64,000 bases of DNA from Paenibacillus farraposensis (GTDB taxonomy: Bacteria; Bacillota; Bacilli; Paenibacillales; Paenibacillaceae), in NCBI RefSeq assembly GCF_020736845.1, contig NZ_JAFFQR010000015.1:1-64000 (forward strand). The letters are read 5' to 3'. Positions within the stretch are counted from its first letter, which is position 1. Every line of letters begins with the position of its first letter. Positions 55,624 through 64,000 of this stretch are shown here, one piece after another. A program made the position numbers and the translations under genes. A model generated the notes under the pieces. The model saw nothing but the letters and a program-made list of their open reading frames with translations. It was not told the DNA's origin and searched no databases.

Positions 55624-55788
55624 TTTGGCGCGTAAAATATTTGATGCATATGACGAGGTATACGGGCTGGGTGGTACCCAAAAAAAACCGCAGACATCGA
55701 AGTAAGAACTTGAATTCTTTTGTGAGCTTCTCTTTTTCGTTGTAAAATGTCGTTGGACATATGGGACATTACAGAAGGAAGAGAAACC
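55624..55788 (+). pseudogene. Scrambled copy of the PBP-2/HAD gene junction
   Basis: This stretch is a diverged copy of 58360-58519. CGTAAAATATTTGATG, then TATGACGAGG and ACGGGCTGG, is the PBP C-terminus; after it comes the intergenic TTTTTCGTTGTAAAATGTCG and the ribosome site GAAGGAAGAG before an ATG at 55789. It carries no intact gene of its own. Confidence 0.82.
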
Positions 55789-56181
55789 ATGGGAGAGAAC
55801 CAATATAAATACAAGTTGCTTGCGCTCGATAATGAAGTGAATTTTCCGGACGCTTACTGGAATGAAGTTATACGCGGGATGTCGACAGATGTCAGTGCCT
55901 TTAATGGTTTCCCTTATGACTTTGCCCGCAAAACAGGTACATCGCAGCAAAGTGTAGGCGGCAAGCTGAAGGATAACGGTGTGTTTATTGCCTTTGCCCC
56001 TCGACAGAATCCGAAGTTGGCGGTAGCGGTTGTCATTCCTGAAGGAGGCTTCGGGGCTTTTAGTGCCGGGCCTGTGGCACGTAAAATTTTTGATGCTTAT
56101 GATGAAGTTTATGGATTGGACGGAGTGCCGAAGAAAAAAGATGCTGCGACAACCGATTCGAATGCAGTCAAACAGCCATAA
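55789..56181 (+). pseudogene. Chimeric reading frame: HAD start fused to PBP C-terminus
   Basis: 130 codons. Residues 1-14 (MGENQYKYKLLALD) equal the start of the HAD phosphatase at 58520. The next codon switches in frame to the PBP C-terminus, NEVNFPDAYWNEVIRGMSTD onward, including KTGTSQQ, and ends KKKDAATTDSNAVKQP. It has a ribosome site inherited from the HAD gene and could be translated, but it lacks STxK and SxN and so cannot be a working transpeptidase. The tail and following terminator look like the original 3' end of the first PBP gene. Confidence 0.85.
55831..56142 (+). repeat. Direct repeat, right copy (PBP 3' end)
   Basis: Matches 49080-49392 almost base for base; see that entry. 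Confidence 0.9.
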
Positions 56182-56207
56182 TCTATTTATACAATTATTC
56201 CCATTTA

Positions 56208-56247
56208 AAAAACTTCTCTTAGTCATCGGACTAAGGGAAGTTTTTTG
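56208..56247 (+). terminator. Terminator after the chimeric frame
   Basis: AACTTCTCTTAGT / ACTAAGGGAAGTT with TTTTTTG; probably the old terminator of the first PBP gene. Confidence 0.9.
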
Positions 56248-56361
56248 TTGGTTTTATGTATTCTCTTACAAAATTGTAATCCCTAATTTTATCGTTATTT
56301 ATGTAATCTATGGTATTATTGGGATATAAGATCAAATTGAATGGAGTAATGAACAGCCCGT

Positions 56362-58437
56362 ATGGACAAACGAAGCTTGGATAAAAAATTTTCATTCACA
56401 AAGAAAAACGAAGAAAACGAAGAGACACAAACAAAGCGGACGATCTTGCGAACGAACCTTGTTTTTTTCAGTGCTTTTGTGCTGTTTTCCTTAATCATTA
56501 CCAGACTTGCTGTGCTGCAGTTTGTACAGTCAGATGAATTAAAGGGGCTGCAGCAGTCTGTGAATACGAAAAAAGTTCCGTTGCCTCCGAGCCGAGGCAC
56601 GATTTATGACGCCACAGGTATGGTTAAGCTAGCTTATTCAACCCCGGTACAGTCACTTTATGTGACCTTGTCTAAGGATTATAGCAAGCATGCAGACAGC
56701 AAACGCAAGCCTGAGGAAAAGCTGCTTCCAGAACTTAATGCTCTGGCCGACAAGCTTGCTGCCAAACTCAATGAATTGGGACGTGAAGAGGGAGAAAAGC
56801 TTGATGCAGCGGAAATCAAGAAACGTCTGGACCCGGACTATAGTCAATATCGGGGCTTTACCCCGCGTTTAGTCAAATCTGACCTAAGCCAGCAGGAGAT
56901 CGCCTATTTTTTGGAACATAAAGAGGAGTTTCCCGGCGTGGATGTTGTGGAAGAAAACGTCCGCCATTATGACCCGGATCGGGTAGCGGTACAAGCGATT
57001 GGATATATGTACAAGTTCAAAGGAGCACGTGCGAATCGACCGAAATACAAAGAACTGTATAAGGCTAATTCGGAGCTTTTAAGACCGGAGCAGGTCTATC
57101 TGGAAAGTGAAATGGTCGGATATGACGGACTGGAGCTGCAGTACCAGGATGAGCTGAGAGGAAAAAATGGCTATAAAACGGTTGCAGTCAATCCGCGGAG
57201 CATGCCGGAGGGGATCGAATCCATTACTCCTCCGCAAAAAGGCTACCATCTCTACTCCACCATCAATAAGGAAATCCAGCAAAAAACCGAGCAGGCGATT
57301 ATGGACCAGCTTCATTGGCTTCATACGCATGCAATCTCCGGCGAGCTCCATACAGATGCCACTACGGGCTTTGCAGTAGCGATGGAGGTAGATACTGGAA
57401 ATGTCGTGGCGATGGCCAGTATGCCGGATTATGATCCCAATGTATGGAAAACCGGTAGTACGGCGCCTGCGGTATATAACGAAATTCAGCATAAAATGGG
57501 GAATGGGACGATTAAGTCTGTACCGAGTGGAAAGCCGGGCCCACACCCGGAGTCCTCCGTGCTGCTGGGTTCAACCATTAAGCCCCTAACCGTGTTGGTC
57601 GGTTTGAGGGAGAACTTATTTTCACCCGGACAAACTTATTTGGATACAGGAAGCGCGTATTACGGAAAAAATCAATCCAGCCGGGTCGGTAATACAGGCG
57701 GACATGTGTACGGTAGTTTGACCCCGGACAAAGCCATTGAATTTTCATCCAACACGTTTATGGTGGATATGGTGGGCAAGCCCTTGTATGATAAGTACGG
57801 AAGTAATACAGGCGTGCATCAGGGGATTGACGTATGGGACAAGTATATGAAGGAATTCGGATTAGGCATCGCGACTGAAGTTGATTTGCCAGGGGAATGG
57901 GTAGGCAGACTTGAGTATATGAGCAAGCATGAAAGTGCGCTGACGCGCTTGGTACAGGCATCCTTCGGACAACAAGGGAAATACACGGCGATGCAGCTGG
58001 CACAGTATACGACGGTGCTAGCGACAAAAGGAACACGTATCCAGCCCCATTTGCTCAATAAGATTGTGGATGATCAAGGGAATATCGTGCGTGAATTTAA
58101 GCCGAAGATGCTGAATAAGGTCACTTTTCCAGAGACGTACTGGAATACGGTCATTCGCGGTATGGCGACGGATGTTAAAGGATTTAACGGATTTCCGTAT
58201 GAATATGCCCGTAAAACAGGGACCTCCCAGCAGGTGGTAGGACGATCAGTTATAGATAACGGGGTGTTCATTGCTTTTGCACCACGCCAAAAACCGAAGC
58301 TCGCTGTTGCGGTCATTATTCCCGAAGGGGGCTTTGGGGTGACAAGCGCCGGACCGGTGGCACGTAAAATATTTGATGTATATGACGAAGTGTACGGGCT
58401 GGATGGTACTCCAAAAAAGACGCAGGCGGCAAGGTGA
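56362..58437 (+). CDS. Class B penicillin-binding protein, second tandem copy
   Basis: 691 residues, same layout as 47349: Lys/Glu-rich tail, membrane anchor (FFSAFVLFSLIITRLAVLQFV), PBP dimer domain, transpeptidase with STIK (about residue 404) and KTGT (about 618) and SSN between. The two proteins align along their length and are paralogues. It uses chromosome-like codons throughout. Only a distant GGAG precedes the ATG. The gene ends 82 bases before the HAD gene. Confidence 0.93.
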   Translation: MDKRSLDKKFSFTKKNEENEETQTKRTILRTNLVFFSAFVLFSLIITRLAVLQFVQSDELKGLQQSVNTKKVPLPPSRGTIYDATGMVKLAYSTPVQSLYVTLSKDYSKHADSKRKPEEKLLPELNALADKLAAKLNELGREEGEKLDAAEIKKRLDPDYSQYRGFTPRLVKSDLSQQEIAYFLEHKEEFPGVDVVEENVRHYDPDRVAVQAIGYMYKFKGARANRPKYKELYKANSELLRPEQVYLESEMVGYDGLELQYQDELRGKNGYKTVAVNPRSMPEGIESITPPQKGYHLYSTINKEIQQKTEQAIMDQLHWLHTHAISGELHTDATTGFAVAMEVDTGNVVAMASMPDYDPNVWKTGSTAPAVYNEIQHKMGNGTIKSVPSGKPGPHPESSVLLGSTIKPLTVLVGLRENLFSPGQTYLDTGSAYYGKNQSSRVGNTGGHVYGSLTPDKAIEFSSNTFMVDMVGKPLYDKYGSNTGVHQGIDVWDKYMKEFGLGIATEVDLPGEWVGRLEYMSKHESALTRLVQASFGQQGKYTAMQLAQYTTVLATKGTRIQPHLLNKIVDDQGNIVREFKPKMLNKVTFPETYWNTVIRGMATDVKGFNGFPYEYARKTGTSQQVVGRSVIDNGVFIAFAPRQKPKLAVAVIIPEGGFGVTSAGPVARKIFDVYDEVYGLDGTPKKTQAAR

Positions 58438-58519
58438 AGGTTTGAATTTCTTTGTGGGCTGCTCTTTTTCATGGTAAAATGTCGTTGGATATATGGGACC
58501 TACAGGAGGAAGAGAGACC

Positions 58520-59269
58520 ATGGGAGAGAACCAATATAAATACAAACTGCTTGCGCTCGATATGGATGGAACTTTGCTGAACGACAATCACGAGATTACC
58601 TTGGACACAATGAACTGGATTAATAAGGCGATTCAGGAAGGGATTCATATATGCTTGTCTACCGGACGGGCGGCAATGCATGCTCTGCCCTATGGCCAGC
58701 AGCTCGGCTTGGACACACCAATGGTAACGGTGAACGGCGGTGAGGTATGGAAATCACCTCATGAGCTGTGGCGCCGTTATTTGCTTGATCGGGAGCTCGT
58801 ACGCAAGATGCACCAGATTGCTGTAGACACAGACTCATGGTTCTGGGCTTATACGACAGAGGAATTATATAACAGAGATCGTTGGCCTGATACATTGGAC
58901 ACACAGGAGTGGCTCAAATTCGGCTATAATACGGAAAATGACGAAATTCGCCAGCAAATTTTGCTCAAGCTTCAGGACTTGGGGGGGCTTGAAATTTCCA
59001 ACTCTTCGTTGACCAATCTGGAAATTAACCCGGCTGGCATATCCAAAGCCAGTGGTATCGCTGAAGTGTGCGGCCTGCTTGGAATTACCATGGAACAGGT
59101 GGTCGCCGTTGGTGACAGTCTGAATGATCTGGCTGTCATTCAAGCAGCTGGATTGGGTGTAGCGATGGGGAACGCCCAGGATATAGTGAAAAAGGCGGCT
59201 GATCTGGTCGTGGCTTCCAATAATGATGATGGTATTGCAGAAGTTATCCGCGATTATATACTTGTATAA
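58520..59269 (+). CDS. HAD-superfamily phosphatase, Cof type
   Basis: 249 residues from the ATG at 58520 behind GGAGGAAGAG. Motif I is LLALDMDGTLLND, motif II CLSTGRAA, and motifs III/IV GISKASGIAEV and VAVGDSLNDLAVIQ. Cof-type HAD proteins dephosphorylate sugar phosphates or flavins; the substrate is unknown. Its first 14 codons are copied at 55789. Confidence 0.93.
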   Translation: MGENQYKYKLLALDMDGTLLNDNHEITLDTMNWINKAIQEGIHICLSTGRAAMHALPYGQQLGLDTPMVTVNGGEVWKSPHELWRRYLLDRELVRKMHQIAVDTDSWFWAYTTEELYNRDRWPDTLDTQEWLKFGYNTENDEIRQQILLKLQDLGGLEISNSSLTNLEINPAGISKASGIAEVCGLLGITMEQVVAVGDSLNDLAVIQAAGLGVAMGNAQDIVKKAADLVVASNNDDGIAEVIRDYILV

Positions 59270-59320
59270 TAGACTGGATGCCTCTGCATGTAGGATAAAT
59301 GAACAAGAAGGAGGAGGCCC

Positions 59321-59806
59321 ATGGACGTTGTAGGCTGGATTGTAATTGTTGTACTGTTCATTGTCGGCATGGCTGGAGCGGTATATCCCGTATTGCCGGG
59401 GGCGCTCGCCATCTATTTTGCATTTTTTGTATACGGTTGGTTTTTCTCGTTTTCTTCATATCGCCCATTATTTTGGATTATACAAACATTGATCGTCGTT
59501 GCACTTTTTGTTGCAGACTATGCGGTTAATGCATGGGGAGTCAAGCGGTTTGGCGGTTCTCGACTGTCGGCGATACTCAGCACCGTCGGGATTATTATCG
59601 GCCCCTTCGTTATTCCGGCATTCGGCCTGATTTTAGGGCCGTTTATCGGTGCTGTGCTGGGGGAACTGATTGGTAAAGCCCCGCTGGATCGAGCCATCAA
59701 AGTGGGCTTTGGCTCCGTATTAGGCCTGTTTACCAGTACCGTGATGAAAGTGATTTTGCAGCTTGCTATGATTATAGTATTCTTGATTTGGGTGTTACAC
59801 AGATAG
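59321..59806 (+). CDS. DUF456 membrane protein
   Basis: 161 residues with five membrane helices and the family's VYPVLPGALAIYFAFFVYGW and FVIPAFGLILGPFIGAVLGE. Glycine-rich helices are typical. Function unknown; common in Gram-positive bacteria. GAAGGAGGAG precedes the ATG. Confidence 0.85.
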   Translation: MDVVGWIVIVVLFIVGMAGAVYPVLPGALAIYFAFFVYGWFFSFSSYRPLFWIIQTLIVVALFVADYAVNAWGVKRFGGSRLSAILSTVGIIIGPFVIPAFGLILGPFIGAVLGELIGKAPLDRAIKVGFGSVLGLFTSTVMKVILQLAMIIVFLIWVLHR

Positions 59807-59931
59807 CTCGTTATTTATGATTTGCAGAGACAGAATCGATATGCGGCTCCGCACCGGTGATGGCTCAGGCCATGACTGTTTCTGCGGGGCTTTTGCATGC
59901 ATGTGAACTGCAAGAAAGAAGGGAACGCATT

Positions 59932-61566
59932 TTGTCCAATAAAGAAACATTCCTGAAAGGCACGCTTATTTTAGCCGCTGCCGCCTTGGTAGCCAGAGTG
60001 CTTGGGCTCGTGCAGCGTGTTCCATTGGAGCATTTGCTCGGCTCCGTGGGGAACGCCTCGTTTACAATTGCGAACAACGCTTATTTAATGCTGCTCACAG
60101 TGGCTACAGCCGGTATTCCCAGCACTTTAAGCAAAATGGTTTCGGAACGCTATGCGCTGAATCGGCCTTCGGAGGCGCGGCGTGTATATCATGCAGCTTT
60201 GCTATTCGCAGCTGCAGCAGGAATTATCATCACGGCAGTGCTGTATTTTGGAGCGCCTTATTTTGCCGAGCATGTGGCAGGGGTTCCGCAGTCCGCTTTG
60301 GCTATTCAGGCCTTGGCACCTGCCTTGCTGCTGTTTCCAGCCATTGCCATGATGCGCGGGTACTTCCAGGGGCGGGGAAATATGACCGCAGGCGGTATTT
60401 CGCAAATTGTGGAGCAGGTTGCACGGGTGGCGACTGCCATTTTGCTCGCCTTTATTACTTTAAAGCTAGGTTATGGAGAACGCGAGGTGGCGGCTGGAGC
60501 TTCCTTCGGAGGTGTCATGGGAAGCATCGGCGCACTGGCGGTTATGTTGTATTACACAGTGAAATTGCGCCGTCAAGATCGCCAGGATCGGCAAGAGCAA
60601 CTCCAGGAGCACAGCTCCGCGTTGTCAATGATGCGCATTTATAAAGACATTTTTACGCTGTCTATCCCCATTGTATTGTCATCTCTAACCGTTCCGGCAG
60701 TCAATTTTATTGATACATCGATTGTGGTTAGACTGCTGTCTGGTCAAATTGGCCTGGATCAGGCGACTACCCAATTGGGTTATCTGGGATCTCGGGCACA
60801 AAGTGTGGCTGGCATTCCGCCGATTTTGGCCATTGCGCTCAGCACATCGCTCATTCCGATCATTTCGGCGGCTTTTGCCCGCAAGGATGAACGCTATTTG
60901 CAAAATCAGATGACGCTGGCCTTGCGTATCTCTATTTTGACTGGAATGCCGATTGTGCTGGCATTATGTGTAACCGCCTATTCCATTAATGGCTTGCTGT
61001 TCAGCTCGCTTGGAGGCAGCGGGATTATCGCTGTTTTGACGCTGGGTACGATATTCCAGATTACAATGATGACGTCCAACTCGATTTTGATCGGTATGGG
61101 CAAGCCGCGTATCTCCATGGTTAATGTCATGGCCGGGATCGTGGTGAAGTTTGTGGCGAGCTGGCTGCTGGCTGGCTGGCTTGGAATTTACGGCATCATT
61201 GGCGCGACCGGATTATGTTTCCTCGTGATTACACTATTGAATCTGCGTGTGCTCAAAGGAATCGTTCCCTTCTCTATCATGAGCCGTCGCTGGGCAGGCT
61301 TTTTGACCGCAGTCATCGTCTCGGGGGCAATTGGATACGGTGTGAATGAAGCTTGCATTCTGCTGGTTCATCTTATGCCTGCACGCGTGGCCTTCTTCAT
61401 TGCATGCTGTATTGCCGGAGCGGTTGTGCTGGTATGCTACCTGGTGCTGCTGGTAGTCCTGGGCGTGCTTCGCAAGGATGAACTGGGCAATTATCCGCGT
61501 ATATTGCAAAAAGTACTGCGTCCGCTGATGCGCCTTCAGCGTGGGGCCTCGGCAGAACAAGGCTAA
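59932..61566 (+). CDS. Lipid-linked polysaccharide flippase-like protein (SpoVB/MurJ-MATE fold)
   Basis: 544 residues from a TTG at 59932, eight bases after AAGAAGGGA. It begins MSNKETFLKGTLILAAAALV and has 14 membrane helices with VLGLVQRVPL and IPSTLSKMVSERYALN, typical of the SpoVB/YtgP/MurJ group. These flip lipid-linked wall or capsule precursors. Fits the wall-synthesis neighbourhood (two PBPs upstream). Confidence 0.9.
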   Translation: MSNKETFLKGTLILAAAALVARVLGLVQRVPLEHLLGSVGNASFTIANNAYLMLLTVATAGIPSTLSKMVSERYALNRPSEARRVYHAALLFAAAAGIIITAVLYFGAPYFAEHVAGVPQSALAIQALAPALLLFPAIAMMRGYFQGRGNMTAGGISQIVEQVARVATAILLAFITLKLGYGEREVAAGASFGGVMGSIGALAVMLYYTVKLRRQDRQDRQEQLQEHSSALSMMRIYKDIFTLSIPIVLSSLTVPAVNFIDTSIVVRLLSGQIGLDQATTQLGYLGSRAQSVAGIPPILAIALSTSLIPIISAAFARKDERYLQNQMTLALRISILTGMPIVLALCVTAYSINGLLFSSLGGSGIIAVLTLGTIFQITMMTSNSILIGMGKPRISMVNVMAGIVVKFVASWLLAGWLGIYGIIGATGLCFLVITLLNLRVLKGIVPFSIMSRRWAGFLTAVIVSGAIGYGVNEACILLVHLMPARVAFFIACCIAGAVVLVCYLVLLVVLGVLRKDELGNYPRILQKVLRPLMRLQRGASAEQG

Positions 61567-61591
61567 AATAGCCAGGCAGTTTTTAGCCTGC

Positions 61592-62881
61592 TCAGTGAAA
61601 TGGCCGCAGGCTGGCCTGGGCGTCGTGGGCCATGGCTGTTTTTTGGACGCCGTGGCGATGCTCGTGCCGCATCGCAAATAACAGCGGCCGCCTTGGTTTG
61701 CTCAGATGCCCGAGCGTGGAGCTGTCCTGAAACCAATCATAACGGGGGATCGGATCATAAGCTGTATCCAACCAGACGGCATTCAGCTCCGGGCTGTAAA
61801 GACGTTTTCCCGGCGGCAGCCATTCATGTGCTAAAAGCGTTGCGCTCTCTCGAAGAGAGCGCAGCGCTTTTTGTTCATACGAGGTGAACAATCCAGGCCA
61901 GTAGTCGCTGCGTGAACCGGTATGCGGCACGCTGGTCACGAAGGCTGACACTTGATCCAGCACCTGCTGGTGGCCAAACAGCATGGCATAGAGGCTTTTG
62001 CCAAAGCCGATCCGCTCGTCAAGATGACCAAAACGCTCCATCACCAGTCCGGCGAGCCCGTCATTCAATCCCAGCGGAAATATAATCTGGTTGAGCTGGA
62101 GCCAATCATGCAAATAAAAGCCCGGCTTGTGCATCACAAATTTTTGAAAATACGGGTCCTTCACAACACGGCCCTCAATATAGTTCTGTTCGTTAATAAT
62201 GAGGGCGACGGTCAACAGAGAGCTATCCCGCCAAGCCCAGAAGCGTTCCCAAAAGGGTTTCATGAAAGTTGATACGTGAAAATAGGGCAATAAATGAAAA
62301 CAGCTCCGGCCCAAACGGCGGCTGTGCATGTACAGTTGGAGCTGCGGATACGCATCTTGAAAAATAAGCGCGTTACAGCGCTCCAGTAGCCGATACAGCC
62401 ACTCCTTTTCCTGTTCGCCAATCAGGTTGCCAATCAGGCCGCCTTTGAGATCGGTCATATTGTAACCGCCGTTGCGGGAGACGAGATGAGCCAGCAGGGC
62501 CCAATGCAATTCCGGATAGCCGCGATAGCATTCGAGGTAAGCGGCGGTCCGTGTGATATTACTGCGATTCTGCTGTGCGGTATCATTCTTGATTCGCTCC
62601 AGCAGCTCACAGTCTGTTTCACATAAAGGCATATTCAACGAAGAGGGCCTCGTAGCCGGTCCGTTCGTCAGCATGAGTGCTTCGGCTTCATCCATTGCAG
62701 CCTGCGCGGCTTGATCATCCCACGGCAGCTCACGCAATGGATAACGCAGCTTGCGGGATTCGGTCCAGGCTGCCCGTTTGCCCTCCCAAGCTTCCTCTGC
62801 AACACGCGGAACAGAACCGAGCAGCTTTAGCCCGCCTTGAAGCTGCTTTATTGCTATATGAAACCATTCGGTGAGAGACAT
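61592..62881 (-). CDS. DUF2515 family protein (YppC-like)
   Basis: 429 residues, soluble, with conserved blocks NRSNITRTAAYLECYRGYPE, AHLVSRNGGYNMTDLKGG and FERFGHLDERIGFGKSLYAM (the first residues of this last block vary). This matches the DUF2515/YppC group of unknown function. ACTTCC-rich region upstream contains a palindrome shared with the thioredoxin promoter. A hairpin GGCTAAAA / TTTTAGCC (61561-61588) lies between it and the flippase gene. Confidence 0.82.
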   Translation of the reverse strand: MSLTEWFHIAIKQLQGGLKLLGSVPRVAEEAWEGKRAAWTESRKLRYPLRELPWDDQAAQAAMDEAEALMLTNGPATRPSSLNMPLCETDCELLERIKNDTAQQNRSNITRTAAYLECYRGYPELHWALLAHLVSRNGGYNMTDLKGGLIGNLIGEQEKEWLYRLLERCNALIFQDAYPQLQLYMHSRRLGRSCFHLLPYFHVSTFMKPFWERFWAWRDSSLLTVALIINEQNYIEGRVVKDPYFQKFVMHKPGFYLHDWLQLNQIIFPLGLNDGLAGLVMERFGHLDERIGFGKSLYAMLFGHQQVLDQVSAFVTSVPHTGSRSDYWPGLFTSYEQKALRSLRESATLLAHEWLPPGKRLYSPELNAVWLDTAYDPIPRYDWFQDSSTLGHLSKPRRPLLFAMRHEHRHGVQKTAMAHDAQASLRPFH

Positions 62882-62984
62882 TGTCTTGATTACTTCCTTT
62901 CACAGTATTCAGATGGCATTCCCTTATATGCTCTAGTATGCCTTAATAGGGGGCATTCCAATCTTTGGTGGAGAATCGAATCCT

Positions 62985-63045
62985 GTACTTTTGATAAGCC
63001 AAGATTCGGTCTTGTCTTATCAAAAGTACAATTTGGCGTTACAAT
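62985..63045 (+). promoter_or_regulatory. Palindromic operator and promoter before the thioredoxin gene
   Basis: A perfect 14-bp inverted repeat, GTACTTTTGATAAG (62985-62998) and CTTATCAAAAGTAC (63016-63029), spaced by 17 bases. The right arm overlaps a possible -35 TTATCA (63017-63022), with TACAAT (63040-63045) 17 bases later. It looks like a binding site for a dimeric regulator or a leader hairpin. Confidence 0.65.
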
Positions 63046-63093
63046 GGAAGCAGCAAGTGCTTGTTACAACCGAAATTAGAGGAGGAGAAATAC

Positions 63094-63438
63094 ATGCAAA
63101 AAATCGTCTCTCATGAAGACTTTAATAAGGCAATATCCACTCCAGGCGTAACCGTAGCCGTGTTCAAGGCAGACTGGTGCGTGGATTGTCATTTTATTGA
63201 TCCGTTTATGCCTGATGTGGAACAGCAATATGCAGACAAGCTTACATTAATTGAAATTGATGTAGAGCAGGCTGAAAGCGTCAGCCAAGAGCAGCATGTA
63301 CTGGGGATTCCCAGCTTTATCGCTTACAGTGAAGGGCGGGAGCTGGTGCGCCTGGTGAACAAACTGCGCAAATCCCGCGAGGAAATCGAGCAATTTTTGG
63401 ACCGGGCTGTAGAAGTTCATGCCAACTTGGCAAAGTAA
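63094..63438 (+). CDS. Thioredoxin-like protein
   Basis: 114 residues from the ATG at 63094 behind GAGGAGGAG. The active site is WCVDC (Cys29 and Cys32), not the classic WCGPC, and the cis-Pro is in VLGIPSFIAYSEG. Resembles the Bacillus YtpP group. Thiol reduction in the cytosol is expected. Has its own terminator. Confidence 0.92.
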   Translation: MQKIVSHEDFNKAISTPGVTVAVFKADWCVDCHFIDPFMPDVEQQYADKLTLIEIDVEQAESVSQEQHVLGIPSFIAYSEGRELVRLVNKLRKSREEIEQFLDRAVEVHANLAK

Positions 63439-63494
63439 TGGATACCGTGTATGTCATGATGGGTTCGATGGAACCCTAAACATCAGGATAATCA

Positions 63495-63530
63495 GAAAGC
63501 CGCTTCCTTCCACAGGAGCGGCTTTCGTGC
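63495..63530 (+). terminator. Terminator after the thioredoxin-like gene
   Basis: GAAAGCCGCT / AGCGGCTTTC stem; short T content but strong pairing. Confidence 0.78.
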
Positions 63531-63565
63531 AAAGGCACGTTCACTTTTTTGTCAACAAAATGCGT

Positions 63566-63594
63566 ATGTCAAGGAATGATTTATCAGTTATAAT
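63566..63594 (+). promoter_or_regulatory. ctaA promoter
   Basis: ATGTCA (63566-63571), 17-bp spacer, TATAAT (63589-63594), 60 bases before ctaA. Confidence 0.6.
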
Positions 63595-63656
63595 TACATT
63601 AAGTGATCATTTCACAACATGTGCTGTGAATAAATATTATATTTGGAAGGATACAG

Positions 63657-64000
63657 GTGAGTTTTTTGAATAACAAAATCAGAATTTTAAAGTGGCTGGC
63701 ACTCGTAACATGTATTGTCATGTTTTTGGCTACCTTTGGTGGAGGTGTCGTAACACGGACCGATTCGGGCCTGGGCTGTGGACGGGAGTTCCCGCTTTGT
63801 AATGGCAAGCTGGTTCCAGCACATACGATTGCATCCATTATTGAGTTCTCTCACCGCTCAGTCAGTGCCATGGCCGGGATTCTATCTATTGCTTCTTTTG
63901 TCGGCTTTTTGCTGTTTATGAAGCATCGGAAGGATTTGCAGCTTTTCTCGTTATTGACGCTTATGTTCGTCATTATACAAGGAGCCATGGGGGCGTTGGC
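63657..64000 (+). CDS. ctaA: Haem A synthase (CtaA/COX15), 5' part
   Basis: Starts at a GTG at 63657 six bases after GGAAGG (a TTG at 63666 is less well spaced) and runs off the window. Visible: first membrane helix LALVTCIVMFLATFGGGVVT, the conserved RTDSGLGCGREFPLCNGKLV with the Cys pair, and EFSHRSVSAMAG carrying the Glu and haem-ligand His. It converts haem O to haem A, using the product of ctaB (42505). Confidence 0.93.
   Translation, partial: MSFLNNKIRILKWLALVTCIVMFLATFGGGVVTRTDSGLGCGREFPLCNGKLVPAHTIASIIEFSHRSVSAMAGILSIASFVGFLLFMKHRKDLQLFSLLTLMFVIIQGAMGAL

Overview
The window looks like a chromosome segment of a spore-forming, low-to-moderate GC Firmicute, most likely Paenibacillus of the P. 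polymyxa type. This is inference from gene content: small acid-soluble spore proteins (SspI and two alpha/beta types), YunB, LytH and YlbJ sporulation proteins, a LiaFSR/PspA envelope-stress operon, a T-box controlled trpS, LicT-type antitermination, and gene order (yunB, lytH, lipA, yutD) shared with Bacillus. GTG and TTG starts behind strong AGGAGG-like sites are common, so several starts were trimmed from the longest open frame.

Layout. 1-1556: the 3' tip of a 23S rRNA, then 15 tRNA genes and a terminator, with an internal extended -10 promoter. 1580-3711: decayed accessory DNA (tyrosine recombinase remnant, broken TetR regulator, MFS transporter lacking its N-terminal half). 3764-8549: envelope-stress operon (LiaI-like, PspA/LiaH, PspC, second PspA, LiaF, LiaS, LiaR). 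8623-15745: housekeeping genes (ywmB, zwf, prfC, sspI, a KtrA/TrkA protein, a TrmH-type methylase). 15857-16545: a graveyard of fragments (gnd 3' end, transketolase 5' end, a sugar-isomerase-like remnant). 16654-21478: beta-glucoside regulon (bglA, licT, PTS EIIBCA) with three RAT/terminator modules and a cre-overlapped promoter. 21642-31771: Na+/amino acid symporter, an alkylation-repair cluster (Ada-like, AlkA-like, AlkD-like), aldo/keto reductase, yunB/lytH, lipA/yutD and NAD kinase. 31841-45452: YlbJ, truncated haemoglobin, PepF, SASPs, T-box/trpS, ctaB, Toprim protein, MFS transporter and several very small genes.

45678-59269 is the most unusual part. Two tandem class B penicillin-binding protein genes (47349 and 56362) and a HAD phosphatase are split by an AT-rich island of about 6.4 kb. 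The island is flanked by a nearly identical direct repeat of about 310 bp made of the 3' end of the first PBP gene, and its right edge also carries a scrambled copy of the PBP-2/HAD junction. Its cargo is a secreted beta-rich protein, two ribbon-helix-helix-like proteins, a small gene behind a promoter with a LexA box centred in the spacer, and a 748-residue protein with peptidoglycan-binding repeats and a DUF1906 glycoside-hydrolase-like domain, followed by a small membrane protein. The promoters of the RHH pair and of the hydrolase operon share a 20-nt element, which suggests one regulatory unit. I propose this as the candidate undescribed system: a DNA-damage-linked, cell-wall-acting cassette. 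That function is inference.

59321-64000: DUF456 protein, SpoVB/MurJ-like flippase, DUF2515 protein, thioredoxin-like protein behind a 14-bp palindrome, and the start of ctaA, cut by the window edge.
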